Source: Rouxiella chamberiensis
GTDB lineage: Bacteria > Pseudomonadota > Gammaproteobacteria > Enterobacterales > Enterobacteriaceae
Direction of reading: 5' to 3'
DNA length: 64,000 bases
Assembly (NCBI RefSeq): GCF_026967475.1
Contig: NZ_CP114058.1
Coordinates: forward strand, 3,348,001 to 3,412,000
The first letter of the stretch is position 1. The number at the start of each line of letters is the position of its first letter. The position numbers were made by a program, and so were the translations under genes. This document shows positions 10,663-20,451 of this stretch, in pieces. Below the pieces are notes generated by a model that saw only the letters and a list, made by a program, of their open reading frames with translations, was not told where the DNA came from and ran no database searches.

Positions 10663-10671
10663 GGTGACGCC

Positions 10672-11583
10672 ATGGACATCTTCCATCCCGATGAAAAACG
10701 TGCCCAGTCGATAGCCGGATTTATGCCTGGCACGCCGGGAATTTTTCCTGCGATGCCGCAGCAGCATCGCGATTTCTTTGCGGGACTGTCGCTGTTTTTC
10801 ATCGCGACGGTAGATGCACAGGGTTGGCCGGTGGCCACGGTGCTCTGCGGGCCGCCCGGATTTATCAGTACGGTGGATAAATCCCATTTGCGGATCAATG
10901 CGCCACGTCGCGAAGACGACCCTGCGCTGGCGGCACTGAAAATAGGCAAACCGCTCGGGGCGCTGGGGCTGGATTTCTCCAATCGCCGCAGGAATCGGGT
11001 GAATGGCGACATTACCCGCATGGACAAGAATCGGCTGGAGATTGCGGTCAGGCAAAGCTTCGGCAATTGTCCGAAGTATATTCAGAGACGGGAAATGACG
11101 CCGTTCGCGCGACGACCCGGATCATGCGTTTCGCTCGACGGGCTGGATACCGGGGCGAAAGCAATGATTTTGTCTGCCGACACCTTTTTTGTCGCGACCC
11201 ATGCCCACAACGAACTTGCCAGCGGCGGCGCGGATATTTCCCATCGCGGCGGCAAGCCCGGCTTCGTCAAAATCGAGGGCGATACGCTGTGGATCCCTGA
11301 TTTCAGCGGCAATCGTTACATGAATACGCTCGGCAATATGCTGGCTGAACCGCGTGCTGCCTTGCTGTTTCTGGATTTTGACAGCGGCGACGTCTTGCAC
11401 CTGCAAGGTCATACCTCCGTTAACTGGCAGCCAGACGACCGGCATAATGTCTTCGGAGCAGAGCGCTACTGGGGGCTGAAAATTACTCGCGCATGGCGCT
11501 TTCCGGCCATGCTGCCCTGCCGCGGCGCGTTGCTGGACTACTCTCCCGCCACGTTGTCGACCGGTGTCTGGGCAGAAAGGTAG
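10672..11583 (+). CDS. pyridoxamine 5'-phosphate oxidase-like flavoprotein
   Basis: A 303-residue member of the FMN-binding split-barrel (PNPOx-like) superfamily. Typical stretches are FFIATVDAQGWPVATVLCGPPGF near residue 43 and, in the second half, ADTFFVATHA and GGKPGFVKIEGDTLWIPDFSGNRY. Two copies of the barrel signature suggest a tandem or extended fold. Members often pair with GST genes. ATG follows TGAGGTGACGCC, a ribosome site overlapping the end of the GST gene. Cofactor and reaction are inferred from the family only. Confidence 0.85.
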   Translation: MDIFHPDEKRAQSIAGFMPGTPGIFPAMPQQHRDFFAGLSLFFIATVDAQGWPVATVLCGPPGFISTVDKSHLRINAPRREDDPALAALKIGKPLGALGLDFSNRRRNRVNGDITRMDKNRLEIAVRQSFGNCPKYIQRREMTPFARRPGSCVSLDGLDTGAKAMILSADTFFVATHAHNELASGGADISHRGGKPGFVKIEGDTLWIPDFSGNRYMNTLGNMLAEPRAALLFLDFDSGDVLHLQGHTSVNWQPDDRHNVFGAERYWGLKITRAWRFPAMLPCRGALLDYSPATLSTGVWAER

Positions 11584-11590
11584 CGACCCG

Positions 11591-11944
11591 TCACCCCGAA
11601 ATAGCGTGACGCTTTTCTTCGGGCAGGCTGGACAGCACCAGCTGATAGGAACTGTCGATTAGCGCGTAGAATTGGGAATCCGGCAGATTTCCGTCGAGCA
11701 ACACACTGTTCCAGTGCGCCTTGTTCAGGCAGTCGCAAGGGATGATTTCAGGATGTTGATGGCGGAGATTTTCCGCCGTCTGATGACTGGTTTTCAACGA
11801 AATGGCCGGATGCCCGTCGATATCGCGCAGCATGGCGAACATCACACCCGCCACCTTGACCTGGCTCGCCTGCCACGGGTTTTCTGCACTTTGGTGCGCG
11901 CCGGGCTTGGACAAACAGTAGTCCAGCAGTTGATCAGTGTTCAT
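11591..11944 (-). CDS. yjbR: YjbR / MmcQ-like DNA-binding-fold protein
   Basis: A 117-residue protein matching E. coli YjbR throughout (LLDYCLSKPGA, MFAMLRDIDGHPAISLKTS, LNKAHWNSVLLDG, LPEEKRH). The family has a CyaY/MmcQ-like fold with unclear function. The ATG at 11944 is preferred over an in-frame GTG three codons upstream because the AGGGAAG ribosome site is about nine bases from the ATG and too close to the GTG. In E. coli yjbR follows yjbQ, as here, though here they are separated by tandem repeats. Confidence 0.93.
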   Translation of the reverse strand: MNTDQLLDYCLSKPGAHQSAENPWQASQVKVAGVMFAMLRDIDGHPAISLKTSHQTAENLRHQHPEIIPCDCLNKAHWNSVLLDGNLPDSQFYALIDSSYQLVLSSLPEEKRHAISG

Positions 11945-12070
11945 GTTTTTCACTCTTCCCTATGAGAATTGAAAGAGAAGTATAGCTGGACAAAAAACAC
12001 TCAACTGCAAGACAGTTAACAAATCATAATCAATCTGCCGCCATTTTCGGGCAATCCCGCCAATTTGGCC

Positions 12071-12376
12071 GTGATTCAGGTGAATGCGCGCAGCCAACGC
12101 CGCTAGCGCACTTCGGGAGAAGCGCCAAGTAGGCCAAAGCCATGAGTGCGGTAGCAAGGCGGCAAGTTAATGAATCCCGATGAGCTGACTCACGTCAGTG
12201 ATTCGGGTGAATGCGCGTAGCCAACGCCGCTACCGTGCTCAGGGGAAGGCCAAGTAGGCCAAAGCCATGAGTGCGGTAGCAAGGCGGCAAGTTAATGAAT
12301 CCCGATGAGCTGACTCACGTCAGTGATTCGGGTGAATGCGCGTAGCCAACGCCGCTACCGTGCTCAGGGAGAAGGC
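12071..12376. repeat. tandem array of ~125-bp repeat, 2.4 copies
   Basis: Units begin at 12071 (127 bp), 12198 (125 bp) and 12323 (truncated after about 54 bp). Copies 2 and 3 are nearly identical over the shared part; copy 1 differs in its first half (GCTAGCGCACTTCGGG versus GCTACCGTGCTCAGGG). Each unit junction holds an imperfect hairpin around TGACTCACGTCA flanked by GAATCCCGAT and ATTCGGGTGA. It lies between the yjbQ stop and the yjbR start, so it is transcribed if the two genes are co-transcribed. It has no open frame with coding character and resembles enterobacterial intergenic palindromic elements rather than a CRISPR. Confidence 0.9.
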
Positions 12377-12796
12377 CTATTCGCCTTGCAGAGTCACCAC
12401 GAGCTTACGAGATCCCCCGTGATTGCGGTGTTCACACAGATAGATTCCCTGCCAGGTGCCGAGATTCAGGCGGCCATTGCTTATGGGGATGTTCAGGCTA
12501 CAGCCCAGCAAGCTGCTTTTTAGGTGCGCGGGCATATCGTCACTGCCCTCGTAATCGTGCTGATACCACGGCTCATTCTCTTTCACCGCGCGATTGAAAT
12601 AGCCTTCAAAATCCTGTCTTACGGTCGGATCGGCATTTTCGTTAATCGTTAAACCCGCCGAAGTATGCTGGATAAACACGTTACACATGCCGATTGAAAG
12701 CTGACGCATTTCCGGGAGTTGCTGGAGGATTTCATCGGTGACCAGGTGAAAACCGCGTGCGCGCTGTTTGAGTTTTAGCTCTTTCTGGAACCACAT
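12377..12796 (-). CDS. yjbQ: YjbQ / UPF0047 family protein
   Basis: A 139-residue protein matching YjbQ, with the family core [25 protein letters not shown] and the [12 protein letters not shown] and [14 protein letters not shown] segments that carry conserved His, Glu and Asp residues. E. coli YjbQ has low thiamin-phosphate synthase activity, but its physiological role is unsettled. The start follows an AAGGAGA site. The gene diverges from acuR. Confidence 0.95.
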   Translation of the reverse strand: MWFQKELKLKQRARGFHLVTDEILQQLPEMRQLSIGMCNVFIQHTSAGLTINENADPTVRQDFEGYFNRAVKENEPWYQHDYEGSDDMPAHLKSSLLGCSLNIPISNGRLNLGTWQGIYLCEHRNHGGSRKLVVTLQGE

Positions 12797-12863
12797 GACG
12801 TTCTCCTTTATTGATTAAGATCATTGAAAGTATAAACACATAAACTCGCCTTTTGATTTAACA

Positions 12864-12876
12864 AGACGGGCGGTCT
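12864..12876. promoter_or_regulatory. candidate AcuR operator
   Basis: AGACGGGCGGTCT is an inverted repeat (AGAC / GTCT) 11 bases before the acuR start codon, in the yjbQ-acuR intergenic region. Its position and symmetry fit autoregulation by a TetR-type repressor. Assignment is by position only. Confidence 0.4.
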
Positions 12877-12887
12877 ATATTAATCCG

Positions 12888-13560
12888 ATGACAATTGAAA
12901 CGACAAAACCACGCCGTGGTCGCCCGCCGAAAGCCGGACGAGAGAACATTGATACCCGCGATTCGCTTATCCGAAGCGGAACCGCCGTGCTGACCGAACC
13001 AGGGCTTTGCCGCTGCGGGCATCGACGGCATCTTGCGTCAGGTTGGCGTGCCAAAAGGCTCTTTTTACTACTATTTCGAGAGTAAAGAGGCGTTTGGGCA
13101 GGCGATTATGGAAAATTATGCCCGCTTTTTTGCCCATAAGCTGGATAAGTGTCTGCTGGATGAACGTCTCTCTCCCTTGCAACGCATCGAGGCTTTTGTT
13201 GACGACGCCGTACGCGGCATGGCGAAGTATCAGTTTAGCCGCGGATGTCTGGTCGGCAACCTTGGTCAGGAAGTGGCGAACCTGCCGGCGAATTATCGTG
13301 AGCAGTTGCTGGCAATTCTAGCCGAGTGGGAACAGCGCCTGAGCCTGTGTTTACAAGCCGCGCAACGGGCCAACGAACTGGCTGCCACCGCCGACTGCGA
13401 TGCCCTTGCCGCCTATTTCTGGACTGGTTGGGAAGGTGCGGTGATGCGCGCCAAGCTCAACGGCAACGCCGCGCCGCTCACTCAATTCATTCAGTTTTTC
13501 CTTGCCGGACTGCCGCGTGAGTTCCCCCATCCGTCGCCTATTGGAGTTAAAAATGTTTAA
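12888..13560 (+). pseudogene. acuR: TetR-family regulator AcuR-like, frameshifted
   Basis: Restoring one base gives a 223-residue TetR regulator: an Arg/Pro-rich start (PRRGRPPKAGRE), an HTH with GILRQVGVPKGSFYYYFESKEAF, and a C-terminal ligand domain. The first frame ends after LTEPGLCRCGHRR; with GAACAGGGC in place of GAACCAGGGC (near 12999-13000) it reads LTEQGFAAAGIDGILRQV, the expected TetR helix. It overlaps acuI by 8 bp, indicating translational coupling, which supports naming it AcuR, the acrylate-responsive repressor of acuI in other bacteria. Likely a sequence error, since everything downstream is intact. Confidence 0.82.
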
Positions 13561-14534
13561 AGCCATTGTCATTGATAAAGCCAACGACCAGTATCAGACC
13601 GCCCTTAAAATGCTTGATGACAGCGACCTGCCCGCGGGTGAAGTACAGGTCGATGTGCATTATTCAACGCTGAATTATAAAGATGGATTGGCCATTACCG
13701 GCAGCGGCCCTATCGTGCGCAGTTTCCCTCTGGTTCCCGGCATCGATTTCTCGGGCATCGTCTCGAAAAGTACCCACCCTCTGTTTGCGGCAGGGGATCG
13801 CGTGCTGCTCAACGGTTGGGGATTTGGTGAAAAGGCCTGGGGCGGGTTGGCGCAAAAGGTCAGCATCGATGCGCGTTATCTTACGCCCATTCCGGCCGCC
13901 CTTAGCCTGAAAGAGAGCATGATCATTGGCACAGCGGGCTACACGGCGATGCTGGCGATTATCGCCCTCGAGAAGAATGGACTGACTCCTGAAAAAGGCC
14001 CTGTACTGGTCACCGGTGCCAACGGCGGGGTGGGCAGTTTTGCCATCGCCCTACTGTCTCGCCTGGGTTATCAGGTTGCCGCGTCGACCGGCAGGCAGAG
14101 TGAAACGGATTATTTAACCCGGCTCGGCGCCAGCGAAATTATTGATCGCCACACACTCGCCGAGGCGGGCAAGCCACTGCAAAAAGAGCGCTGGGCGGCC
14201 GCTATCGATTCCGTAGGAAGCCATACTCTGGCAAATGTCTGCGCCAGCATGAAGGAAAGCGGCGTAGTGGCAGCCTGCGGTATGGCGCAGGGGCTGGATT
14301 TTCCAGGTAGCGTCGCGCCCTTTATTTTACGAAATGTGACGTTGGCGGGGATCAACAGCGTTACGCGTTCGCCAGAAGAACCGGCAGGTCGCCTGGTCGC
14401 GTCTGTCCGAATTGGTAGATGGCGCATTGCTTGAAAGTATTAGTCAGGAAATTACGCTGGAGGAAACTATCGATGCCGCACAGCGCCTGATAAAAGGCGA
14501 GATTCGCGGACGTGTAGTAGTCAAAATCCAGTAA
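13553..14534 (+). pseudogene. acuI: acrylyl-CoA reductase AcuI/YhdH, frameshifted near 3' end
   Basis: AcuI (YhdH) is an NADPH-dependent medium-chain reductase that reduces toxic acryloyl-CoA to propionyl-CoA. Residues 1-280 are intact: MFKAIVIDKANDQYQTAL, YKDGLAITGSGPIVR, the Rossmann motif VTGANGGVGSFA. The frame shifts near 14381-14382 (GAAGAACCGG where GAAGAACGG is expected); the other frame continues RQVAWSRLSELVDGALLES and ends GRVVVKIQ at 14534. Corrected length is 326 residues, close to E. coli YhdH (324 as recalled). It forms an operon with acuR. Confidence 0.87.
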
Positions 14535-14556
14535 CGCGGCCCCACGAAAAAGATAG

Positions 14557-14592
14557 AAAAGGCGCGACCTTGCGATCGCGCCTTGCTGTTTC
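14557..14592 (+). terminator. intrinsic terminator after acuI
   Basis: Stem GGCGCGA / TCGCGCC (14561-14567 and 14576-14582) followed by a T-rich TTGCTGTTT. It lies between acuI and the opposing tyrB. Confidence 0.65.
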
Positions 14593-14667
14593 CAGTGATG
14601 CTTTATGGGCGAAATTTCATTTCAATCATAGGCAAGGTGCCTCGACATCACGATTCGCCTGGGAAAG

Positions 14668-15861
14668 TTACTGGACCGCAGCGAATGCCGCAGCCACCTG
14701 TTCAACATTGTGATGGTTTAGACCCGCCATGCAAACACGGCCGCTGGCTATCAGGTAAACCCCAAACTCTTCACGCAGGCGATCGACCTGTGCCGCGCTA
14801 AAGCCGGTGTAGCTGAACATGCCGCGCTGTTGCAGCAGGTAGTCGAAGTTACGGCCCGGCAGTGCCTGTTTCAGGCTGTTGACCAGCGTCTGGCGCATTT
14901 CGATGATACGGGTACGCATGGTTTCAACTTCTGCCAGCCACTGGGCATTCAGCTCGGCGTTGCCCAGTACGGTGGCGACGACTTTCGCACCAAAGTTTGG
15001 CGGGCTTGAGTAGTTGCGGCGCACAGTTGCTTTAAGCTGACCCAATACGCGGCCTGCTGCTTCGCTATCTTCACATACTACGGATAGGCCGCCAACGCGC
15101 TCGCCGTACAGCGAGAAGATTTTGGAGAACGAGTTGCTGACCAGCATGTTAACGCCGGAGGCCGCCATGGCACGAATGGCGTAGGCGTCTTCTTCCATGC
15201 CTTCGCCAAAGCCCTGATAGGCGATGTCCATGAACGGAATCAGTTCACGTTGCTTGACCAGTTCAATGACCTGATCCCACTGCGACGGCGTTAAATCGGA
15301 GCCGGTCGGGTTGTGGCAGCATGGGTGCAGCAGCACGATGCTTTGCGCCGGCAGCGCCTGCAATGCTTCCATCATACCCGTGAAGTTGACACCGAGATTT
15401 TCGGCATCGAAATACGGATAGGTGTGCACCTTGAAGCCCGCACCGGAGAAGATGGCGACGTGGTTGTCCCAGGTTGGATTACTGACCCACACTTCCGAAT
15501 TCGGGAAGTAGTGTTTCAGGAAGTCGGCACCTACTTTCAATGCGCCGGAGCCGCCTACCGTTTGAATGGTGGCGATGCGCTGCTGCTGCAACGCGGCGTG
15601 TTCGGCGCCGAACAGCAGAGCTTGCACACTGCTGCGGTATGGTGTCAGGCCTTCCATCGGTAGATAGACCGAGGCCGCCTGCGGCTGGGCATTCAGCAGA
15701 TTTTCAGCGGCTTCGACGGCGCCAAGCTGTGGGATAATCCCTTTGTCGTCATAGTACAGACCGATGCTCAGGTTTACCTTTTTCTCTCTCGGGTCGCTCT
15801 TGAAGCTCTCCATCAGCGACAGAATCGGGTCACCGGCATAAGCATCAACATGTTGGAACAC
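14668..15861 (-). CDS. tyrB: aromatic amino acid aminotransferase
   Basis: PLP-dependent transaminase of the last step of tyrosine and phenylalanine synthesis, also active on leucine and aspartate. The 397-residue length equals E. coli TyrB. The PLP lysine is Lys247 in [17 protein letters not shown]; the substrate-binding HNPTG motif and the conserved GLYYDDKG are present. It lies next to alr with two accessory genes between, as in E. coli where tyrB neighbours alr. I did not find a convincing TyrR box in the 209 bp upstream. Confidence 0.93.
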   Translation of the reverse strand: MFQHVDAYAGDPILSLMESFKSDPREKKVNLSIGLYYDDKGIIPQLGAVEAAENLLNAQPQAASVYLPMEGLTPYRSSVQALLFGAEHAALQQQRIATIQTVGGSGALKVGADFLKHYFPNSEVWVSNPTWDNHVAIFSGAGFKVHTYPYFDAENLGVNFTGMMEALQALPAQSIVLLHPCCHNPTGSDLTPSQWDQVIELVKQRELIPFMDIAYQGFGEGMEEDAYAIRAMAASGVNMLVSNSFSKIFSLYGERVGGLSVVCEDSEAAGRVLGQLKATVRRNYSSPPNFGAKVVATVLGNAELNAQWLAEVETMRTRIIEMRQTLVNSLKQALPGRNFDYLLQQRGMFSYTGFSAAQVDRLREEFGVYLIASGRVCMAGLNHHNVEQVAAAFAAVQ

Positions 15862-16070
15862 GGTATTTCTCCTTGAATTTTTCTTCTTGATCAGCGCCAG
15901 AACCGCTGTTTGCGGCTTTCTCTTGTCGAAGCACTGGTGTTTTTTACGGCAGGTTCAATGCCCACTAGACTAACAAATATCATCCAAAAAAATCACGATT
16001 AAGTTGCGATGTTGCGAGGCAAATTCCAGAACTCGCCACTTAAGGTAAATTTTGGTTTTCTACGTGCCCG

Positions 16071-16692
16071 TTACACCGTATAACGGCCCGGACGGTGATT
16101 CATGGCGATGATCAGATTCAGTATGAATGCGCCAAGAATGGAGGCAATCAGCATCGGAATACTGACCACAAACAGCGAAGCCAGCACGATCACGAAATCC
16201 ACGCCCATTTGCAGCTTACCGGCGCGGATGCCGTATTTATCCTGTAGATAAAGCGCCAGAATGTTCATGCCGCCGAGGCTGGCCTTGTGACGGAACAGAA
16301 CAATAAAGCCCATGCCCATAATCACGTTGCCAAACAGCACCGCGTAGAACGGTTCAAGATGGTCAAAGTGTATAAAGAGCGGATGGAGGCTGGTAAACAG
16401 GGAAACCAGCGCGACGGCGCTGAAAGTCTTGATGGTAAACGCCCATCCCATACGGCGAACGGCCAGCCAATGAGAACGGCAGATTGATGGTGAAGAAAAC
16501 CGCGCCGAACGAGAAATGCGTCAGGTAATGAATCAGAAACGCCAGACCCGCCGTGCTGCCGGTCAGCGCGCCCGATTGGCGCAGCATCATGACGCCAAAG
16601 GAAACCATTAGCGTACCCATCAGGATAGCCAGTACGTCTTCGAGCCAGGTGTGCGCTATTTGCGGCTGGGTGAGGTTGTCGGTGTTGTCCAT
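16071..16692 (-). pseudogene. YitT-family membrane protein, frameshifted
   Basis: Restoring one base gives a 206-residue integral membrane protein of the YitT/DUF161 family with about five helices (ILMGTLMVSFGVMMLRQSGALTGSTAG; FGNVIMGMGFIVLF; ASLGGMNILALYL). Function of the family is not established. The first frame runs into LPFSLAGRSPYG; the second gives LAVRRMGWAFTIKTF. One surplus base in the segment 16471-16475 (plus strand AATGAGAACGG) accounts for the break, giving an LPF-x-WLAVRRMGW join. ATG at 16692 was chosen because a TTG 39 bases upstream lacks a ribosome site. Confidence 0.78.
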
Positions 16693-16982
16693 AGAACGGT
16701 TTGTCGCCTTAAAATGCCTGTTGCTGGTCAATATGAAACAACGCGCAGGCTATGTTTGCCCGCTGCGTCAGCGAAATTTCATAGATAATTAACGACAGGA
16801 GGTAAGAAGGCAATCGATTTCGCGCAAATCAAGCGTGTAAACCTATAAATACACTCAACTCACGCGCATCTCGAATGGGAATTGCTATTTTTATGCATTA
16901 ACTCGGGAATAAATGCACCAGATTAGTGAGATTGCACCAATCTGGTTCAATGCCGTGTCGAGGTTAACGAAAGGATCGCGTA

Positions 16983-17453
16983 CTATTCGACGGAAGATGT
17001 CAGTAATCCGTTTTCCTTGATGCGGTTTAAGACTACCGAGGTTTTAATATGGGCAACGCTTTTATGTACCGAAAGAATATGGCTGATTAGCGTGCTGAGT
17101 CCGGCAAGGTCGGCCACGGCGACTTTCAACAGATAATCGGCATCGCCCGTGGTTTTATACGCATCGATGACAGCATCGACCTGCTCCAGCATCTTATGAA
17201 AATCGCTGACGTTTTCCGGTAAATGGTTGATTAGTCTGATTTCTATTAATCCAATCATGCCCAACCCCAGCGCTTCGGGTGCTAAACGGGCATGGTAACC
17301 CAGGATCATTTGTTGCTGCTCGAGGCTGATTCTTCTGCGCGAACACTGTGAGGCAGAAAGACCCACTATTTCACTGAGTTCCTGATTGGTTAAACGCCCG
17401 TTTGCCTGCAGTAAGGTCAGAATTTTAAGATCATAATCATCAATGCTATACAT
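16983..17453 (-). CDS. Lrp/AsnC-family transcriptional regulator
   Basis: A 156-residue regulator with an N-terminal HTH (LKILTLLQANGRLTNQELSEIVGLSASQCSRRRISLE) and a C-terminal RAM/AsnC ligand domain (DAVIDAYKTTGDADYLLKVAVADL). These proteins sense amino acids as octamers. It sits 204 bp downstream of alr on the same strand and upstream of the YitT-family and tyrB genes, so control of neighbouring amino-acid genes is plausible but unproven. Confidence 0.92.
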   Translation of the reverse strand: MYSIDDYDLKILTLLQANGRLTNQELSEIVGLSASQCSRRRISLEQQQMILGYHARLAPEALGLGMIGLIEIRLINHLPENVSDFHKMLEQVDAVIDAYKTTGDADYLLKVAVADLAGLSTLISHILSVHKSVAHIKTSVVLNRIKENGLLTSSVE

Positions 17454-17657
17454 AGCTGCTCACTCGCTTATAGATTTTATTGCTAAACACACTAGCAGTT
17501 TTTTCATGCGCAAAGCGTTGCTTTATTTGCTAACGATCGCTTTTTGCCATGAAAGCGCTATTTCCTGAAGACAGGTTTGCAATAATGATGCCGGGTAAGC
17601 AGACAATGACAGGTTATGGCTAAAGACAGAGGGAAGCCCAAGAGAGAATGACCCCGG

Positions 17658-18738
17658 CTATTCGCCGAGGTAGTGACGTGCTACGCGTGAGGTCAATGAG
17701 GTGATAAGTTCGTAGGCGCTGATACCGGTCGCTTCGGCGATGCGCTCGACAGGCAATTCAGGCCCCCAGAGAATCGCTTCATCGCCGACGCGGTCTTCGG
17801 CATCAGGTCCTAAATCGACGGAGATCATGTCCATCGATACGCGTCCGACTATCGGCACTTCACGGCCATTGATTAAGATTGGTGTGCCACTTGGGGCGCT
17901 ACGTGGATAACCATCGCCGTAACCCATTGCTATAACACCTAATTTTGTATCGCGTGGGCTGGTCCAGATTCCGCCGTAACCCACGGGTTTCGCCTGCCAG
18001 ATGCTGGCGTACAGCAATCAGGCTTGTAGACAAAGTCATGGAAGGACGGCAGCCAAACTGACTGGCCTGTGCGCTGCCTAAAGGTGAAACGCCATACAGG
18101 ATGACGCCGGGGCGCACCAAATCGAGATGCGATGCGGGCCAAAGCAGCGTGCCGCCCGAGGCAGCGATGCTTTTCGCGCCCGGTTTACCTTGCGTAAAAG
18201 CCGCGAAACAGCGCAATTGCTGTAAGGTGTAATCACTTTCCGGCTCATCGGCACGGCTGAAATGACTCATCATATTCACTGGCTGAATAACGTTGGCACA
18301 CTGTGAAAGGCGCTGATAGAAGGCATCGGCCTCTTTCGGCGCAACACCCAGCCGGTGCATACCGCTGTCGAGCTTCATCCATACTTTTAATGGCGCGGTG
18401 AGTTCGGCGGCTTCAAGCGCTTCAAGCTGCTCGATACAGTGCACTGCCGTTTCGATGCCGTGCTGCACCAGCAGCGGCAAGTCGTCTGCCGAGAAAAAGC
18501 CTTCCAGTAATAAAATAGGTTTGTGAATACCGCCTGCCCGCAATGCCAGCGCTTCGCCAAGACGGGCCACGCCATAATAATCGGCATCCTGCAAACTGTG
18601 CGCGACTTCCAGCAAACCGTGGCCATAGGCGTTGGCTTTCACCACGGCAACCACGCGACTTTGCGGCGCGACGTGCCGAATGCGTTGCAGATTATGACGC
18701 AGAGCGCCGCGATCGATGACCGCCGTTGCCGCCTTCAT
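17658..18738 (-). pseudogene. alr: alanine racemase, frameshifted
   Basis: Alr makes D-alanine for peptidoglycan. One-base correction gives 359 residues, the same as E. coli Alr. The PLP lysine lies in [11 protein letters not shown] near residue 34. The break is at 17985-17987 (minus-strand GAAACCCGTGGG, expected GAAACCGTGGG): the frame leaves at LAGET and would continue [27 protein letters not shown], so it falls directly before the Tyr that acts as the second catalytic base in this family. Because Alr (with DadX) is essential for the cell wall, a sequencing error is the likelier explanation. Confidence 0.9.
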
Positions 18739-18836
18739 TCTTTGTCCTTCTCAAAGGTGTTAATCTTGATGATTAAGGTAATACGTATAAATTCCGGGCG
18801 CTTCCCGCAAGCAGGCCCACTCGACTTGACCCAGAA

Positions 18837-20246
18837 TTAATCTTCGTCATATTGCGGGCCGCCATAGTTATCAAACCGCGACCATTGTCCGTTAAAGGTC
18901 AGGCGCACTGTACCGATAGGGCCGTTACGCTGTTTGCCGAGAATGATCTGCGCGATGCCCTTTTCTTCGCTATTGTCGTGATAAACCTCGTCACGATAGA
19001 TAAACATAATCAAGTCGGCATCCTGCTCGATGGAGCCGGACTCACGCAAGTCGGAGTTGACCGGGCGTTTATCGGCGCGCTGCTCAAGGCTTCGGTTTAG
19101 CTGCGAAAGGGCCACGACCGGCACCTGCAACTCTTTCGCCAGCGCCTTGAGCGAGCGGGAAATCTCGGCGATTTCAAGGGTACGGTTATCAGACAGCGAA
19201 GGTACGCGCATCAATTGCAAATAGTCGATCATTATCATGCTCAGACCGCCGTGCTCACGGAAAATACGGCGTGCGCGCGAACGCACTTCCGTGGGCGTCA
19301 GGCCCGAGGAGTCATCGATATACATATTGCGTTTTTCGAGCAGGATCCCCATCGTGCTGGAGATGCGCGCCCAGTCCTCGTCGTCCAGTTGACCGGTACG
19401 AATTCGTGTCTGGTCAACGCGCGACAGTGAAGCCAGCATACGCATCATCAGCTGGTCGCCGGGCATTTCGAGGCTAAAGATAAGCACCGGTTTTTCCTGC
19501 ATCATCGCGGCGTTTTCGCACAGGTTCATGGCGAAGGTCGTTTTACCCATCGATGGACGGGCGGCGACGATAATCAGGTCGGATTTCTGGAGTCCGGCGG
19601 TTTTTTTGTCGAGATCGCTGTAGCCGGTCGACACGCCCGTTACGCCGTCGTGCGGACGCTGGAACAACTCTTCGATGCGCGCTACGGTGCTCTCAAGAAT
19701 GCGGTCTACACTTTTCGGCCCTTCATCCTTGTTGGCGCGGCTTTCGGCAATCTGGAATACCCGCGATTCGGCCAAATCGAGCAGGTCTTCACTGCTGCGG
19801 CCCTGCGGATCGTATCCGGCATCGGCGATTTCATTGGCGACAGAGATCATCTCGCGTACCACGGCGCGCTCGCGCACGATGTCGGCGTAGGCCCCGATAT
19901 TGGCGGCGCTCGGGGTATTTTTGGACAGTTCGGCCAGATAGGCAAAGCCGCCGACGGAATCCAGATCGCCCTTTTGTTCCAGCGATTCGGAAAGGGTAAT
20001 CAGGTCGATAGGCTTGCTCATTTCCAGCAAACGCTGCATCTCGGTGAAAATCAGACGATGCGGACGGCTGAAGAAGTCATTGCTCACCACGCGCTCGGCG
20101 ACGTTGTCCCAGCGTTCGTTATCCAGCATTAATCCACCCAGCACGGACTGCTCAGCCTCTATGGAGTGTGGCGGGAGCTTGAGCCCTTCCATCTGACGAT
20201 CGCGGGGTTCGTGCGTTTTATTGGTTGGTTTATTGTTTCCGGCCAT
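18837..20246 (-). CDS. dnaB: replicative DNA helicase DnaB
   Basis: Hexameric helicase of the replication fork. 469 residues versus 471 in E. coli. The N-terminal primase-binding domain (LPPHSIEAEQSVLGGLMLDNERWD) is followed by a RecA-like motor with Walker A ARPSMGKTTFAMNL near residue 227, Walker B MIMIDYLQLM and SQLNRSLEQRADKRP. It diverges from qorA and lies upstream of alr in the E. coli order. Confidence 0.98.
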   Translation of the reverse strand: MAGNNKPTNKTHEPRDRQMEGLKLPPHSIEAEQSVLGGLMLDNERWDNVAERVVSNDFFSRPHRLIFTEMQRLLEMSKPIDLITLSESLEQKGDLDSVGGFAYLAELSKNTPSAANIGAYADIVRERAVVREMISVANEIADAGYDPQGRSSEDLLDLAESRVFQIAESRANKDEGPKSVDRILESTVARIEELFQRPHDGVTGVSTGYSDLDKKTAGLQKSDLIIVAARPSMGKTTFAMNLCENAAMMQEKPVLIFSLEMPGDQLMMRMLASLSRVDQTRIRTGQLDDEDWARISSTMGILLEKRNMYIDDSSGLTPTEVRSRARRIFREHGGLSMIMIDYLQLMRVPSLSDNRTLEIAEISRSLKALAKELQVPVVALSQLNRSLEQRADKRPVNSDLRESGSIEQDADLIMFIYRDEVYHDNSEEKGIAQIILGKQRNGPIGTVRLTFNGQWSRFDNYGGPQYDED

Positions 20247-20451
20247 TGATAAATGCTTTCCTACTCTGAATAACGGGCGTGGCGACGTCGGCCTGAGGGT
20301 CAGGACCGCCGTGAATAACGCCTCAGTATACCGAATTATAATTCCTTATGATGCCTCATTTCTAAACGGTATTAGCAGCAGCACACCGTGTGTGGATCGC
20401 CCGGATTAATTAGCGTAGGGTAAAAATCAGACATAAATGCGAGGAAAAATA

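Noticed and set aside
10072..11055. A 327-residue open frame antisense to the GST and flavoprotein genes
   Set aside because: Runs across two well-supported genes on the other strand and has no recognisable domain or ribosome site.
12071..12376. Possible CRISPR array
   Set aside because: Unit length is about 125 bp with no unique spacers and no cas genes nearby; it is a plain tandem repeat.
15862..16070. TyrR box upstream of tyrB
   Set aside because: GTAAATTTTGGTTTTC near 16046 only loosely resembles TGTAAA-N6-TTTACA and lies about 185 bp away; not convincing.
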